Source: Planctomycetota bacterium (GTDB taxonomy: Bacteria > Planctomycetota > PLA2 > JAEUHO01). Taken from it: a stretch of DNA of 64,000 nucleotides. Positions 58,401 through 64,000 of this stretch are shown here, one piece after another. The notes under the pieces are model-generated. The model was not told the origin of the DNA. It was given only the letters and a program-made list of their open reading frames with translations, and ran no database searches. Position numbers and translations under genes: made by a program. The stretch's first letter is position 1; the number at the start of each line of letters is the position of its first letter. Where the stretch lies: the NCBI GenBank assembly GCA_029259775.1, contig JAJDEN010000015.1:62001-126000 (forward strand), given 5' to 3'.

Positions 58401-59846
58401 TTCGATGTGGTGATCGGCACGGGCGGCGACGTCGACACCGCGGACTTCGGCTTCCAGCGCCGCGGCTCGGTGGGCGATCGCGTCTGGGATGACCAGGACG
58501 GTGACGGCGTGCAAGATGCCGGTGAGCCGGGCCTGGACGGCGTGACGGTGACGCTCACGGGCGCGGGCCCGGATGGCACACTCGGCACGGCGGACGACGT
58601 GGCGTTCCCGCCGCAGGTGACGGCCGGCGGCGGCCTCTACGACTTCACCGGCTTGCCGGCGGATCTCTACCGCGTCGACGTGGACCAGGGCACGGCGCCG
58701 GCCGGCGCCGCGCTGACGACGGGCAACGATCCGCTGGACCAGGCGCTGACGGCCGGAGGCGACGTCGACACGGCCGACTTCGGCTTCCAACTCACGGGTA
58801 CGATCGGCGACCGCGTCTGGTCGGACACCGACATGGACGGCGTGCAAGACGCCGGCGAGACGGGTCTCAATGGCGTGACGCTGACGCTGACCGAAGCCGG
58901 TCCGGACGGCGTGCTTGGCACGGCGGACGACGTCGCGGCAGGCAGCCAGGTGACGGCGGGGGATGGTGACTACACCTTCCCGAGCCTGACGCCGGGTCTC
59001 TACCGTGTCGATGTCGTGGAAGCGACGCTCCCGGCCAACGTCACGCTCACGGGTGGTGTCGAGCCGTTCGACGTGACGCTCGTCGCGGGGCAGACGGTGA
59101 CGGATGCCGACTTCGGCTATGCGCTCGTCCTCTTCGAGGTGGGCGACGTGATCTGGGTCGACTCGGACGCCGATGGGATCTACGAGCCGACGATGGGCGA
59201 GGCACCGGTTCCCGGTGTGACCGTCACGCTGAAGGACGATGGCGGCAACGTCATTGGGACCGATACGACCAACGGCGCCGGCGAGTACCGCTTCAACGTG
59301 CCGCCGGGTTCGTACACGGTCGAAGTGGACGCCACGAACTTCCAGACGGGTGGCCCGCTCGAGGGCCTTACGACGACGGGCGCAGGCACCGATGTCTCCG
59401 CCGTGATCACGGCCGACAACTTCGACCTCGACTTCGGCTTCCTCGGTGCCGGGAGCGGCAACCGCCAGTTCTGCACCTGGTGGGCGCAGAACACCGCGCA
59501 GTGGCCGCTGCAGTCGCTGACGGTGGGGGGCACGTCGTACTCGCAGGCGGAGACGCTCGCGATCCTGAGCCGCGGCAACCTGTTGCGTGCGTCCCTCTAC
59601 GGGCGCAGCGCGGCGCGCGCCGTGGCGCAGGCCGACATGTCGGTCCTCGTGGCGTGGGCGATCATCGGAGCCAAGCTCAACACCGGCGCGGGCAACCCGT
59701 CGGCAACGATCGATCAGGCTGTACGCGATGCCGACGCGTGGCTCCTGGGCGTCGGCTTCGACTCGGGCATCCGTCCGGGCCACCCGAGCTACGCCGCCGG
59801 TCAGCGGCTCTACAACACCCTCAGCACCTGGAACATGGGGCAGTAG
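52461..59846 (+). CDS. Giant lipoprotein with beta-propeller-like head and 18 SdrD-B-like repeats
   Basis: 2461 residues. Lipobox LLFAAC (Cys about 23). Residues about 50-330 form a head with propeller-like repeats (YSVDITLAPP, TLYAFNSDRLGTIDLTTG, GQLYGIANGGGLADRLVRVDKFTG). From residue 336 come 18 SdrD-B/Cna-B-like units of about 111 residues. Each opens IGDRVWxDxDGDGVQDxGEPGLxGVTVxL, has AGPDGTLGTADD in the middle, and closes TADFGF. The DxDxDG loops are EF-hand-like and likely bind calcium. The last 130 residues (CTWWAQNTAQWP ... LSTWNMGQ) are helical and unique. It lacks an LPXTG motif; it is anchored by its lipid. GGTGGAGA precedes ATG. Adhesin or surface-stalk role is inferred from Sdr relatives. 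Confidence 0.9.
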   Translation: MPTFARLTLPALCALAMLLFAACGGGSGTGAAAVQGVPPSGSGPQALSTPVWYVIADAGGGGGGDDRLYSVDITLAPPANAQTAIGAGTGTNNIEGAAFWPGTDTLYAFNSDRLGTIDLTTGVWTQVVNKDVWDDGIAANIVGLDKNRNPENLSPNVLSDIDSVSFDPNTGVAYGVARVSGADILFIFSEVTGRIIRGAFNIGGTTYDYFRVPPVESGNEDLDDIAIDPYDGQLYGIANGGGLADRLVRVDKFTGVATDVGALGVDDMEGFAFYNDATMWGVTGSASNNAGDGSSNDNSVFSINRVTGQAFDRRPLTAGGSDFESMAFLTADLNEFCGRVWCDDNGNGTQDGGEIGVANVTLVLWRDFDNNDVVDAGTDVALVSTTTDAAGDYCFGVASTGDYVITVKTDTLPANFILAQADVQAVSVVGFGNTVNGLDFIKVGAVGTLGDTVFSDEDADGVQDITEPGLRDVTVNLYGPGPDGTCGTPDDVFLATTTTDGGGYYFFQSLVDGSYCVDVDESTLPPASTLTTANEPHAATITAGSNDLLGDFGYQFPGRIGDLVWLDVDGDGAFDPGEPGLAGIDVTLTGPGPDGFLGTADDVAVAATTTGADGTYQFMGLAPGSYAVTADATDTPSGTTLTTFANPLRVTLRQGQDFVDADFGFVGSGTIGDRVWDDVDGDGVQDGGEPGISGVTVNLTEAGPDGTLGTADDLSFPPQVTGATGLYTFPGLPGGTYHVDVDESTLPLGLRTRTSGDSPTLVTLATGGNHTTADFGFKTDDASIGDRIWNDLDGDGTDDPGEPGLVGVTVNLTEAGPDGTLGTADDIAAGTTATGALGAYDFTALPAGTYRVDVDESSLAAGLQLSTGNEPLDVTLAASQDYNTADFGYWVSAAIGDRLWNDLNGDGVQDAGEPGLNGVTVVLTEAGPDGALGTADDVAAGTTATAGDGDYAFTGLPPGLYRIDVSDATLPAGFVTSTGNDPLDETITAGEDFTDADFGYWSPSTIGDLVWNDVNGDGVRDGGEPGLLGVTVDLTEAGPDGTFGTADDVLFPSETTAADGSYDFTNLPAGLYRVDVDDTTLPSGFGPTTGNDPLDVTLSAGEDYNGADFGYWESATLGDRVWEDLDGDGVQDAGEPGLVGVTVVLTGAGPDATLGTADDIAFPSVMTGLDGAYTFTGLAPDLYEVDVLDASVPVGMAATTTDPLNVVLGPGDAVDTADVGFRHTGRIGDLVWDDLDGDGVRDAGEPGLDGVTVLLASAGPDGLCGTADDGATISSATAGGGLYVFEGLAPGTWCAMIDGASVPPGYVPTAGGPVTTVPLTPGQDFTDADFGFQLVGSVGDRVWQDVNENGAQDPTEPGLVGVTVNMTGAGPDGTLGTADDVAYPPQVTGAGGSYMFTGVPAGLYRVDVDGATAPSGMQLTTANDPLDVTLTAGQGYALADFGFQHAGSIGDRIWQDVDEDMAQDAGEPGLVGVTVDLVGAGVDAVFGTADDVVFPSEVTGVNGAYSFDRLPPGSYRMTVDPASVPPGMQLTTGNQPLTIVLAPAETVTTADVGYQYAGSIGNRIWEDRDGDAFEDAGEPGVAGVAAELVEAGPDTTFGTADDVVFSDEITALDGSYLFDNLPPGVYRVTVDGATVPAGLVLTTGNLPFDVTLGPAASETDADFGYRHTGRIGDRVWNDLDGDGVQEGGEAGLNGVTVNLTGAGPDGTLGTADDVAYPPLLTVTDGDYEFTDLPPGLYEVDVDTATAPMGMVLTTGNDPSNVALGAGVTVDTVDFGLRFASSIGDRVWQDLDFDGLQEAGEPGLNGVTVNLVEAGPDGTLGTADDVSFPPAVTSGDGDYLFSNLAPGDYRVRVDGSTVPAGFLLSTANEPFDVTLGATQMVTTADFGYQALGTLGDRVWEDLDGDGLQDAGEPGLDGVTVTLLGAGPDDMFGTADDVTFPPQVTTGGGAYDFTDLTPGTYRADVDQGTAPAGAVLTTGNDPFDVVIGTGGDVDTADFGFQRRGSVGDRVWDDQDGDGVQDAGEPGLDGVTVTLTGAGPDGTLGTADDVAFPPQVTAGGGLYDFTGLPADLYRVDVDQGTAPAGAALTTGNDPLDQALTAGGDVDTADFGFQLTGTIGDRVWSDTDMDGVQDAGETGLNGVTLTLTEAGPDGVLGTADDVAAGSQVTAGDGDYTFPSLTPGLYRVDVVEATLPANVTLTGGVEPFDVTLVAGQTVTDADFGYALVLFEVGDVIWVDSDADGIYEPTMGEAPVPGVTVTLKDDGGNVIGTDTTNGAGEYRFNVPPGSYTVEVDATNFQTGGPLEGLTTTGAGTDVSAVITADNFDLDFGFLGAGSGNRQFCTWWAQNTAQWPLQSLTVGGTSYSQAETLAILSRGNLLRASLYGRSAARAVAQADMSVLVAWAIIGAKLNTGAGNPSATIDQAVRDADAWLLGVGFDSGIRPGHPSYAAGQRLYNTLSTWNMGQ
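53466..59448 (+). repeat. 18 tandem ~333-bp SdrD-B-like coding repeats
   Basis: Units begin at about 53466, 53799, 54132, 54465, 54801 and so on, spaced about 333-345 bp. The first two and the last are most divergent; repeats 15 and 16 are closest to each other. The constant length and near-identical openings indicate expansion by unequal crossing-over. Confidence 0.85.
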
Positions 59847-60057
59847 GAGCAGCGACGCGCGGCGATCCTCTCGCTGCGCGACACCCCCGGTCGGAAGCGG
59901 GTCCTCGACGTGCAAGAGCACGCCTCCAGCCCGCCTCCTCCCGTGGACTGCCGCTCGCTTCGGTCTCCCCACGCTCGCAGCGGGTGGGAGGGACTTGGGC
60001 GTGTGAAGAGCGCTAGCGACCGGGTACGATCCTCGCGTTGTCGGGGAGGCCGTCCGC

Positions 60058-61011
60058 ATGATCCGTGTTCGCAGCCTGCGTGATGGGGCGCTGCTCACCC
60101 GCGAGGGCCCCGAAGCCCTGCGGGACGCGCTATCCATACCCGAGCCCGACTGGATCTCCGCCATCGCGCCGGATGCGGACGAGATCAAAGCCCTGTGCGA
60201 CCAGCTGAAGCTGCATCCGCTCGCCGTTCGTGATGCATTGAGCGAAGAGCAGCCGCCCAAGATCGAGGACTACCAGGACTACATCTTCTTCATCGTGCAC
60301 ACGCCCGTGAAGCAGGCACACAGCCAGACGCGCCGCGTCGCCGTGTTCATCGCCGAGAAGTGGATCCTGACCATGCAGACCACCGAGTCGGACGCGATGG
60401 ACCAGATCGCGGCCCGGGTCGAGCAAGCTCCCGAGCACCTCATCCCTTCGCCCGGCGCCCTGGCGCACGTCGTCATCGACCACATGACGGCCGGCTTCGA
60501 GAGCCTGACGACCGACATCCTCGAAGACATGACGAAGTTGGAAGACCTCGTGCTCGGCGACCCGTCGCCCTCGAGCATGGAAGCCATCCTCAGGATGCGT
60601 CGGCGGGTGATCGGCCTGGCACGCGTGACCCGCAGCCAGCGCGATGTGTGCGGCTCGCTCTGCCGCCTGCAGCACGCGGCGCTCACGCCCGAGGTCATGC
60701 CGTACCTGCGCGACGTGTACGACCACGTGTTGCGCGTGTTCGAACTGCTCGAGTCGGCGCGGGAGGGCTTGGCCGTGACGCGGGACGCCTACCTGGCCGT
60801 CGTGAACAACCGCCTCAGCGAGATCATGCGCACGCTCACGATCATCGCGACCGTGATGATGCCGCTGTCCCTCGTCGCGGGCGTCTACGGCATGAACTTC
60901 GAGGTCATGCCCGGCACGAAGAACGCCGCCGGGTTCTGGATCACGATGGCCGTCATGGCGACCTTGGCCGGAGGCATGCTCACCTACTTCCGCCGCCGGA
61001 AGTGGTTCTGA
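60058..61011 (+). CDS. corA: CorA-family magnesium/cobalt transporter
   Basis: A 317-residue protein of normal CorA length. The cytoplasmic N-terminal domain (1 to about 240) includes LKLHPLAVRDALSEEQPPKIEDYQDYIFFIV, a CorA signature. Two C-terminal helices follow: TLTIIATVMMPLSLVAGVYGMNFEVMPG, which contains the selectivity motif YGMNF, and GFWITMAVMATLAGGMLTYFRRRKWF with the usual basic tail. It forms a pentameric Mg2+ channel in the inner membrane. GGGGAGG precedes ATG 60058; a TACGAT at 60025-60030 could be its -10. Confidence 0.95.
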   Translation: MIRVRSLRDGALLTREGPEALRDALSIPEPDWISAIAPDADEIKALCDQLKLHPLAVRDALSEEQPPKIEDYQDYIFFIVHTPVKQAHSQTRRVAVFIAEKWILTMQTTESDAMDQIAARVEQAPEHLIPSPGALAHVVIDHMTAGFESLTTDILEDMTKLEDLVLGDPSPSSMEAILRMRRRVIGLARVTRSQRDVCGSLCRLQHAALTPEVMPYLRDVYDHVLRVFELLESAREGLAVTRDAYLAVVNNRLSEIMRTLTIIATVMMPLSLVAGVYGMNFEVMPGTKNAAGFWITMAVMATLAGGMLTYFRRRKWF

Positions 61012-61054
61012 CCGGCGCCGGGCCGGGCGCTCAGCACGGCCTCGCCCGCATGGA

Positions 61055-63001
61055 TCAGTCCTCGAGCGCGGCGGCGACCGACTCCCAGTCGGCGTAGAGC
61101 GTCTCGAGCTCCGTGCGGCCGGCTCGCAGGTTGCGCACCAGGGTTTCCGCCGCCTCGGGGTCGTGCCCGGGCCCGTAGGCGCTCTCCAGACGCGCTTCCA
61201 TGTCGCCCACCCGATCTTCCAGCTTCGTGATGCGCTGCTCGAGATCACGGTAGCGGTTGCGCAATCGGTTCAGTTCGCGTTGTCGCGTGCGCCGATCCTC
61301 GAACGCCAAGCGTGCGTCCTCTTTCTCGACGCCTTCCTTGCGCCGGTCGCGGAGCGCCGTGTGGCGGCCGAACTCGCCGTCGGCCACCTTCTGCTGCCAC
61401 CAGGGCGCGAAGCGCATCGGATGAGCGACCAGCTTCTTGTCCTTCACCTCGACGACGCGGTCCACGAGCTTGTCGAGGAAGTAGCGGTCGTGGCTGATGA
61501 CGAACAGCGTGCCTGCGAAGTCCTGCAGCATCTCTTCCAGTTGCTCGCAGGCCTGGATGTCGAGGTGGTTCGTGGGTTCGTCGAGCATGAGGAAGTTGAC
61601 GTCGTCGTGCACCAGCTTGGCCAACTGCAGCCGGCTCTTCTCGCCTCCTGAGAGGGTGCCGATCGAGCGCGCGAGGTCTTCGCGAGTGAAGAGGAAGCGG
61701 TGCAGCAGTTGGACGGCCTGTTTCGGCGGCTGGCGCGTGGTGCGGATGGCCCAATCCTCCAGCGTCTCGCGCTCATCCAGCTCTTCGCGCAGCTGGCGGT
61801 AGTCGCCAACGTTCACGGACTTGCCTAGGCGGAGCGTGCGGTTGTCCCAGCCACCTTCCTCGAGGATCTGGCTGAAGAGCGTCGACTTGCCGCTGCCGTT
61901 GTTGCCCACGAGGCAGACGCGGTCGCCGTACTCGATCTCGAGTTCCGCGCCGTCGAACAGCACACGCTCATCGTAGGCGAACGAGAAGTCCCGGATGGAC
62001 AGGGCGATGCGCCCGTGGCGTCCAGCGCTCTTGATGGCCGCGCCGAAGGTGCGTTCGTTGTCATCGGGCCGCTCGACCTTGTCCATGCGCTCGACGCGCT
62101 TCAGCATGGCCTTGGCGCGCTTGGCCTGGCCCGGGTCGTCGTAGGCGTTGGCCATGTCCTTCATGCGACGGGCCTGGAACTCGATGCGCTCGATGAGCCG
62201 CTGTTGCGCCTTGAACTGGCGCTCCTGGCGCGCCAGGGCCTCGGCCTTCTGCCGGGTGAACTCCGTGTAGTTGCCGGTCCATGCCGTGACACGCGACCGG
62301 CGCAGTTCCCAGATCTCCTTGCCGACCGCATCGAGCAGATGGCGGTTGTGGCTGACCATCACGATCGCGGCCTTGGACTTCTTCACGAAGTCGATGAACC
62401 ACTCGACACCTTCCATGTCGAGGTGGTTGGAAGGCTCGTCGAGCAAGAGAACGTCGGGGTCGGAAAGCACGACGCGTGCGAGGCCGATGACATTGCGCTC
62501 GCCACCGGAGAAGCCGTCCATGGGCTGGTGCCAGGCGGACTCCGGAAGGCCGAGACTGCTGAGGACGGACTCGATACGCCGCTCGATGTCGTAGACACCC
62601 GCCTGCTCCTGTTCGGCCTGCAGCCGCTCGAGGTCCCGCAGCAGCGGGCGCCGCTCATCGTCGCCCGCGGCGTCGGCCACGGCCTCTTCGACGCCGCGCA
62701 GTTCCTCCTGCATGGCCCGGTGCGTAGCGAACGCACGCTCCATCTCCTGGAAGACCGTCCGCCCCGGCTCGAAGTCGAGCTCCTGGGATTGGTAGGCGAC
62801 GCGTGTGCCGGGGCCCACGACGACGCTGCCGTCCGTGGGCTCGAACTTCTGGGCCAGCAGTTTGAGCAGCGTGGACTTGCCGGTGCCGTTGCGTCCGATC
62901 ATGCCGATGCGGGCGCCGGGCTCGACCTTGACGTTGATGCCATCGAGGAGCACGGGCCCCCCGAAGTGCATACGCAGTCCACTGGCTGTGATGAGCGGCA
63001 T
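61055..63001 (-). CDS. ABC-F ATPase (Uup-like)
   Basis: A 648-residue protein with two ABC domains and no membrane helices. Domain 1: GRNGTGKST (Walker A), FSGGERNVIGLA (signature), LLLDEPSNHLDMEG (Walker B). Domain 2: GNNGSGKST, LSGGEKSRLQLA, LMLDEPTNHLDIQ. The linker between them is basic and helical (about 230-310), the P-site tRNA interaction motif of ABC-F. A C-terminal coiled coil (about 560-645) is typical of Uup-like members. ABC-F proteins act on the ribosome or stalled translation, not in transport. Start ATG 63001 has TACCCT 6 nt upstream; longer upstream openings lack conservation. Confidence 0.93.
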   Translation of the reverse strand: MPLITASGLRMHFGGPVLLDGINVKVEPGARIGMIGRNGTGKSTLLKLLAQKFEPTDGSVVVGPGTRVAYQSQELDFEPGRTVFQEMERAFATHRAMQEELRGVEEAVADAAGDDERRPLLRDLERLQAEQEQAGVYDIERRIESVLSSLGLPESAWHQPMDGFSGGERNVIGLARVVLSDPDVLLLDEPSNHLDMEGVEWFIDFVKKSKAAIVMVSHNRHLLDAVGKEIWELRRSRVTAWTGNYTEFTRQKAEALARQERQFKAQQRLIERIEFQARRMKDMANAYDDPGQAKRAKAMLKRVERMDKVERPDDNERTFGAAIKSAGRHGRIALSIRDFSFAYDERVLFDGAELEIEYGDRVCLVGNNGSGKSTLFSQILEEGGWDNRTLRLGKSVNVGDYRQLREELDERETLEDWAIRTTRQPPKQAVQLLHRFLFTREDLARSIGTLSGGEKSRLQLAKLVHDDVNFLMLDEPTNHLDIQACEQLEEMLQDFAGTLFVISHDRYFLDKLVDRVVEVKDKKLVAHPMRFAPWWQQKVADGEFGRHTALRDRRKEGVEKEDARLAFEDRRTRQRELNRLRNRYRDLEQRITKLEDRVGDMEARLESAYGPGHDPEAAETLVRNLRAGRTELETLYADWESVAAALED

Positions 63002-63007
63002 GCCGGA

Positions 63008-63013
63008 AGGGTA
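63008..63013 (-). promoter_or_regulatory. -10-like TACCCT for the ABC-F gene
   Basis: Minus strand TACCCT-TCCGGC-ATG. TANNNT, 6-nt gap, no Shine-Dalgarno. Confidence 0.4.
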
Positions 63014-63069
63014 CCCCGTCGGCGCGCCGCGGCGGCGTCTCGCCGCTGCGCGTCTGTCGGCGGCCCGGG

Positions 63070-64000
63070 CTACCTGCGCCGGAACCCGCGGGGCGGCCCC
63101 TTCTTGGGACCACGCGACGAACCCCGGGGCCCGTGCTGCCGCGGCTTGCTGTAGCCGCCGCCTGCGCCTTCGGGGTGTGCGAGGCGGGGCTTCACGACGC
63201 GGCCGCCGATGCGCACGCCGGTGAGCGCCTTGATGATCCGCTCGGCCTGCGCCGCAGGGACCTCGACGAAGGTCACGCGCTCGCGCATGTTGATCTTGCC
63301 CACGACCTTGCCCGGGAGACCTGATTCGCCCGCGATCGCGCCGACGATGGCGCCCGGCCGGACGCGGTCCTGCGCTCCGATGGGGAGCACGATCTCCACC
63401 CGGTCGACGGGGTCGTAGTGGTCGTTGGCCTGGCCCTTGCCCTTGGGCTCCGCGGGAGCGCTCAGCGGGCCTTCCCCCCAGGCGAGCTTGAGGGCGGCCG
63501 CTGTGAGGGCGTCGCCTTCGAGGTCGGTCTCCTCGGTGATCTCCTTGACCCATGCCACGAAGTCCGCAGGGATCTCACCCGCGAGGGAGATGAGCTGGTC
63601 CCGAATGCGCATCCGACGGCGGGCAAGCAACTCTTCGACCCCGGGGATGCGCATGTCCTCCATGCGCTGGCCGCTGAAGCGTTCGATGCTGCGAAGCAGG
63701 CCCTGCTCGCGCGGCTGCCAAAGCGAGACCGCGCGGCCTGCTCGCCCGGCGCGGCCCGTGCGGCCGACGCGGTGCACGTAGACCTCAGGGTCGCGCGGCA
63801 GGTCGTAGTTCACGACGAGCCCGATGTGATCGATGTCCAAGCCGCGGGCCGCGACGTCGGTCGCCACGACGAGCTGGATCTGACGACCGCGCAGGCGCTT
63901 CACGACGTGATCGCGCTGCGCTTGGTTCATGCCGCCATGCATGCAGTCGGCGCCGAACCCGCGCGAGCTGAGGTGCTCAGCAAGCTCGGCGGCCATGCGC
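63070..64000 (-). CDS. DEAD-box RNA helicase, C-terminal part (cut by window edge)
   Basis: The last 310 residues of a helicase running in from the right edge; the 5' part is missing. Motifs of RecA domain 2: [58 protein letters not shown] (motifs V and VI). Then follows a DbpA-type RNA-binding domain, [38 protein letters not shown], and a basic Gly/Arg tail ([20 protein letters not shown]). This is the DeaD/CsdA or DbpA layout, used in ribosome assembly and RNA decay. The reading frame continues past base 64000, so its start is not in this window. Confidence 0.92.
   Translation of the reverse strand, partial: RMAAELAEHLSSRGFGADCMHGGMNQAQRDHVVKRLRGRQIQLVVATDVAARGLDIDHIGLVVNYDLPRDPEVYVHRVGRTGRAGRAGRAVSLWQPREQGLLRSIERFSGQRMEDMRIPGVEELLARRRMRIRDQLISLAGEIPADFVAWVKEITEETDLEGDALTAAALKLAWGEGPLSAPAEPKGKGQANDHYDPVDRVEIVLPIGAQDRVRPGAIVGAIAGESGLPGKVVGKINMRERVTFVEVPAAQAERIIKALTGVRIGGRVVKPRLAHPEGAGGGYSKPRQHGPRGSSRGPKKGPPRGFRRR

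Noticed and set aside
53466..59448. Repeat array considered as CRISPR
   Set aside because: Units are about 333 bp, coding, and without short repeat-spacer structure.
55701..60260. Two more long minus-strand frames (586 and 820 codons) opposite the SdrD-B repeats
   Set aside because: They mirror the repeat array and show the same period; no signal peptide or domain.

Overview
This is a 64 kb stretch of a high-GC, Gram-negative bacterial chromosome. It is densely packed, with genes on both strands. An outer-membrane porin of the OprP type, many lipoproteins, the succinylase branch of diaminopimelate synthesis and an N-acetylmuramoyl-alanine amidase point to a diderm with peptidoglycan. A signal-peptidase-like protein carrying a large inserted beta domain, a Sco-FG-GAP-UnbV fusion, a redoxin/Cu-monooxygenase fusion and secreted CHAT proteins fit Planctomycetota or a close neighbour best. 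That assignment is inference, not proof. I found no rRNA, tRNA, CRISPR array, insertion sequence or prophage.

Layout. 1-9 kb: a truncated gamma-glutamyltransferase, a LysM protein, a SirB1-like protein, a VOC protein, the thyA-folA pair, a secreted CHAT protein, a signal-peptidase-I-like protein with its active-site Ser replaced, and two hypotheticals. 9-14 kb: a Sco-repeat-UnbV lipoprotein coupled to a COX2-like cupredoxin, then dapD-dapE. 14-20 kb: a TetR regulator with matching operators at its own start and at the next gene, a B12-type radical SAM enzyme, a subtilase-fold protein that has lost its catalytic residues, and a glycosyltransferase. 20-25 kb: a complete branched-chain amino acid ABC importer (livKHMGF). 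25-32 kb: a same-strand run of a trypsin-like protease, a 166-residue unknown and a TPR-CHAT protein, then DUF2255 and dapC. 32-43 kb: amidase, ATP-grasp plus DUF455 pair, redoxin/Cu-monooxygenase fusion, salicylyl-CoA 5-hydroxylase/oxidoreductase fusion, HlyD-type adaptor plus terpene-cyclase-like repeat protein, and an rRNA/tRNA methyltransferase. 43-52 kb: a BNR/PDZ protein, a response regulator, a divergent diadenylate-cyclase-fold protein and a porin. 52-64 kb: a 2461-residue lipoprotein with 18 SdrD-B-like repeats, CorA, an ABC-F ATPase and a truncated DEAD-box helicase.

Together these encode peptidoglycan precursor supply (dapC, dapD, dapE), folate/dTMP metabolism, amino acid uptake and many exported proteins of unknown role. 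The most useful observation covers the whole window. About a dozen genes without a clear Shine-Dalgarno have a TANNNT hexamer 5-8 nt (mostly 6) before the start codon, as expected for leaderless transcripts. The same pattern lets several start codons be re-chosen. The best candidates for new biology are the divergent DAC-fold protein, the secreted CHAT/trypsin cluster, and the two proteins (S26 and S8 folds) whose catalytic residues are missing.
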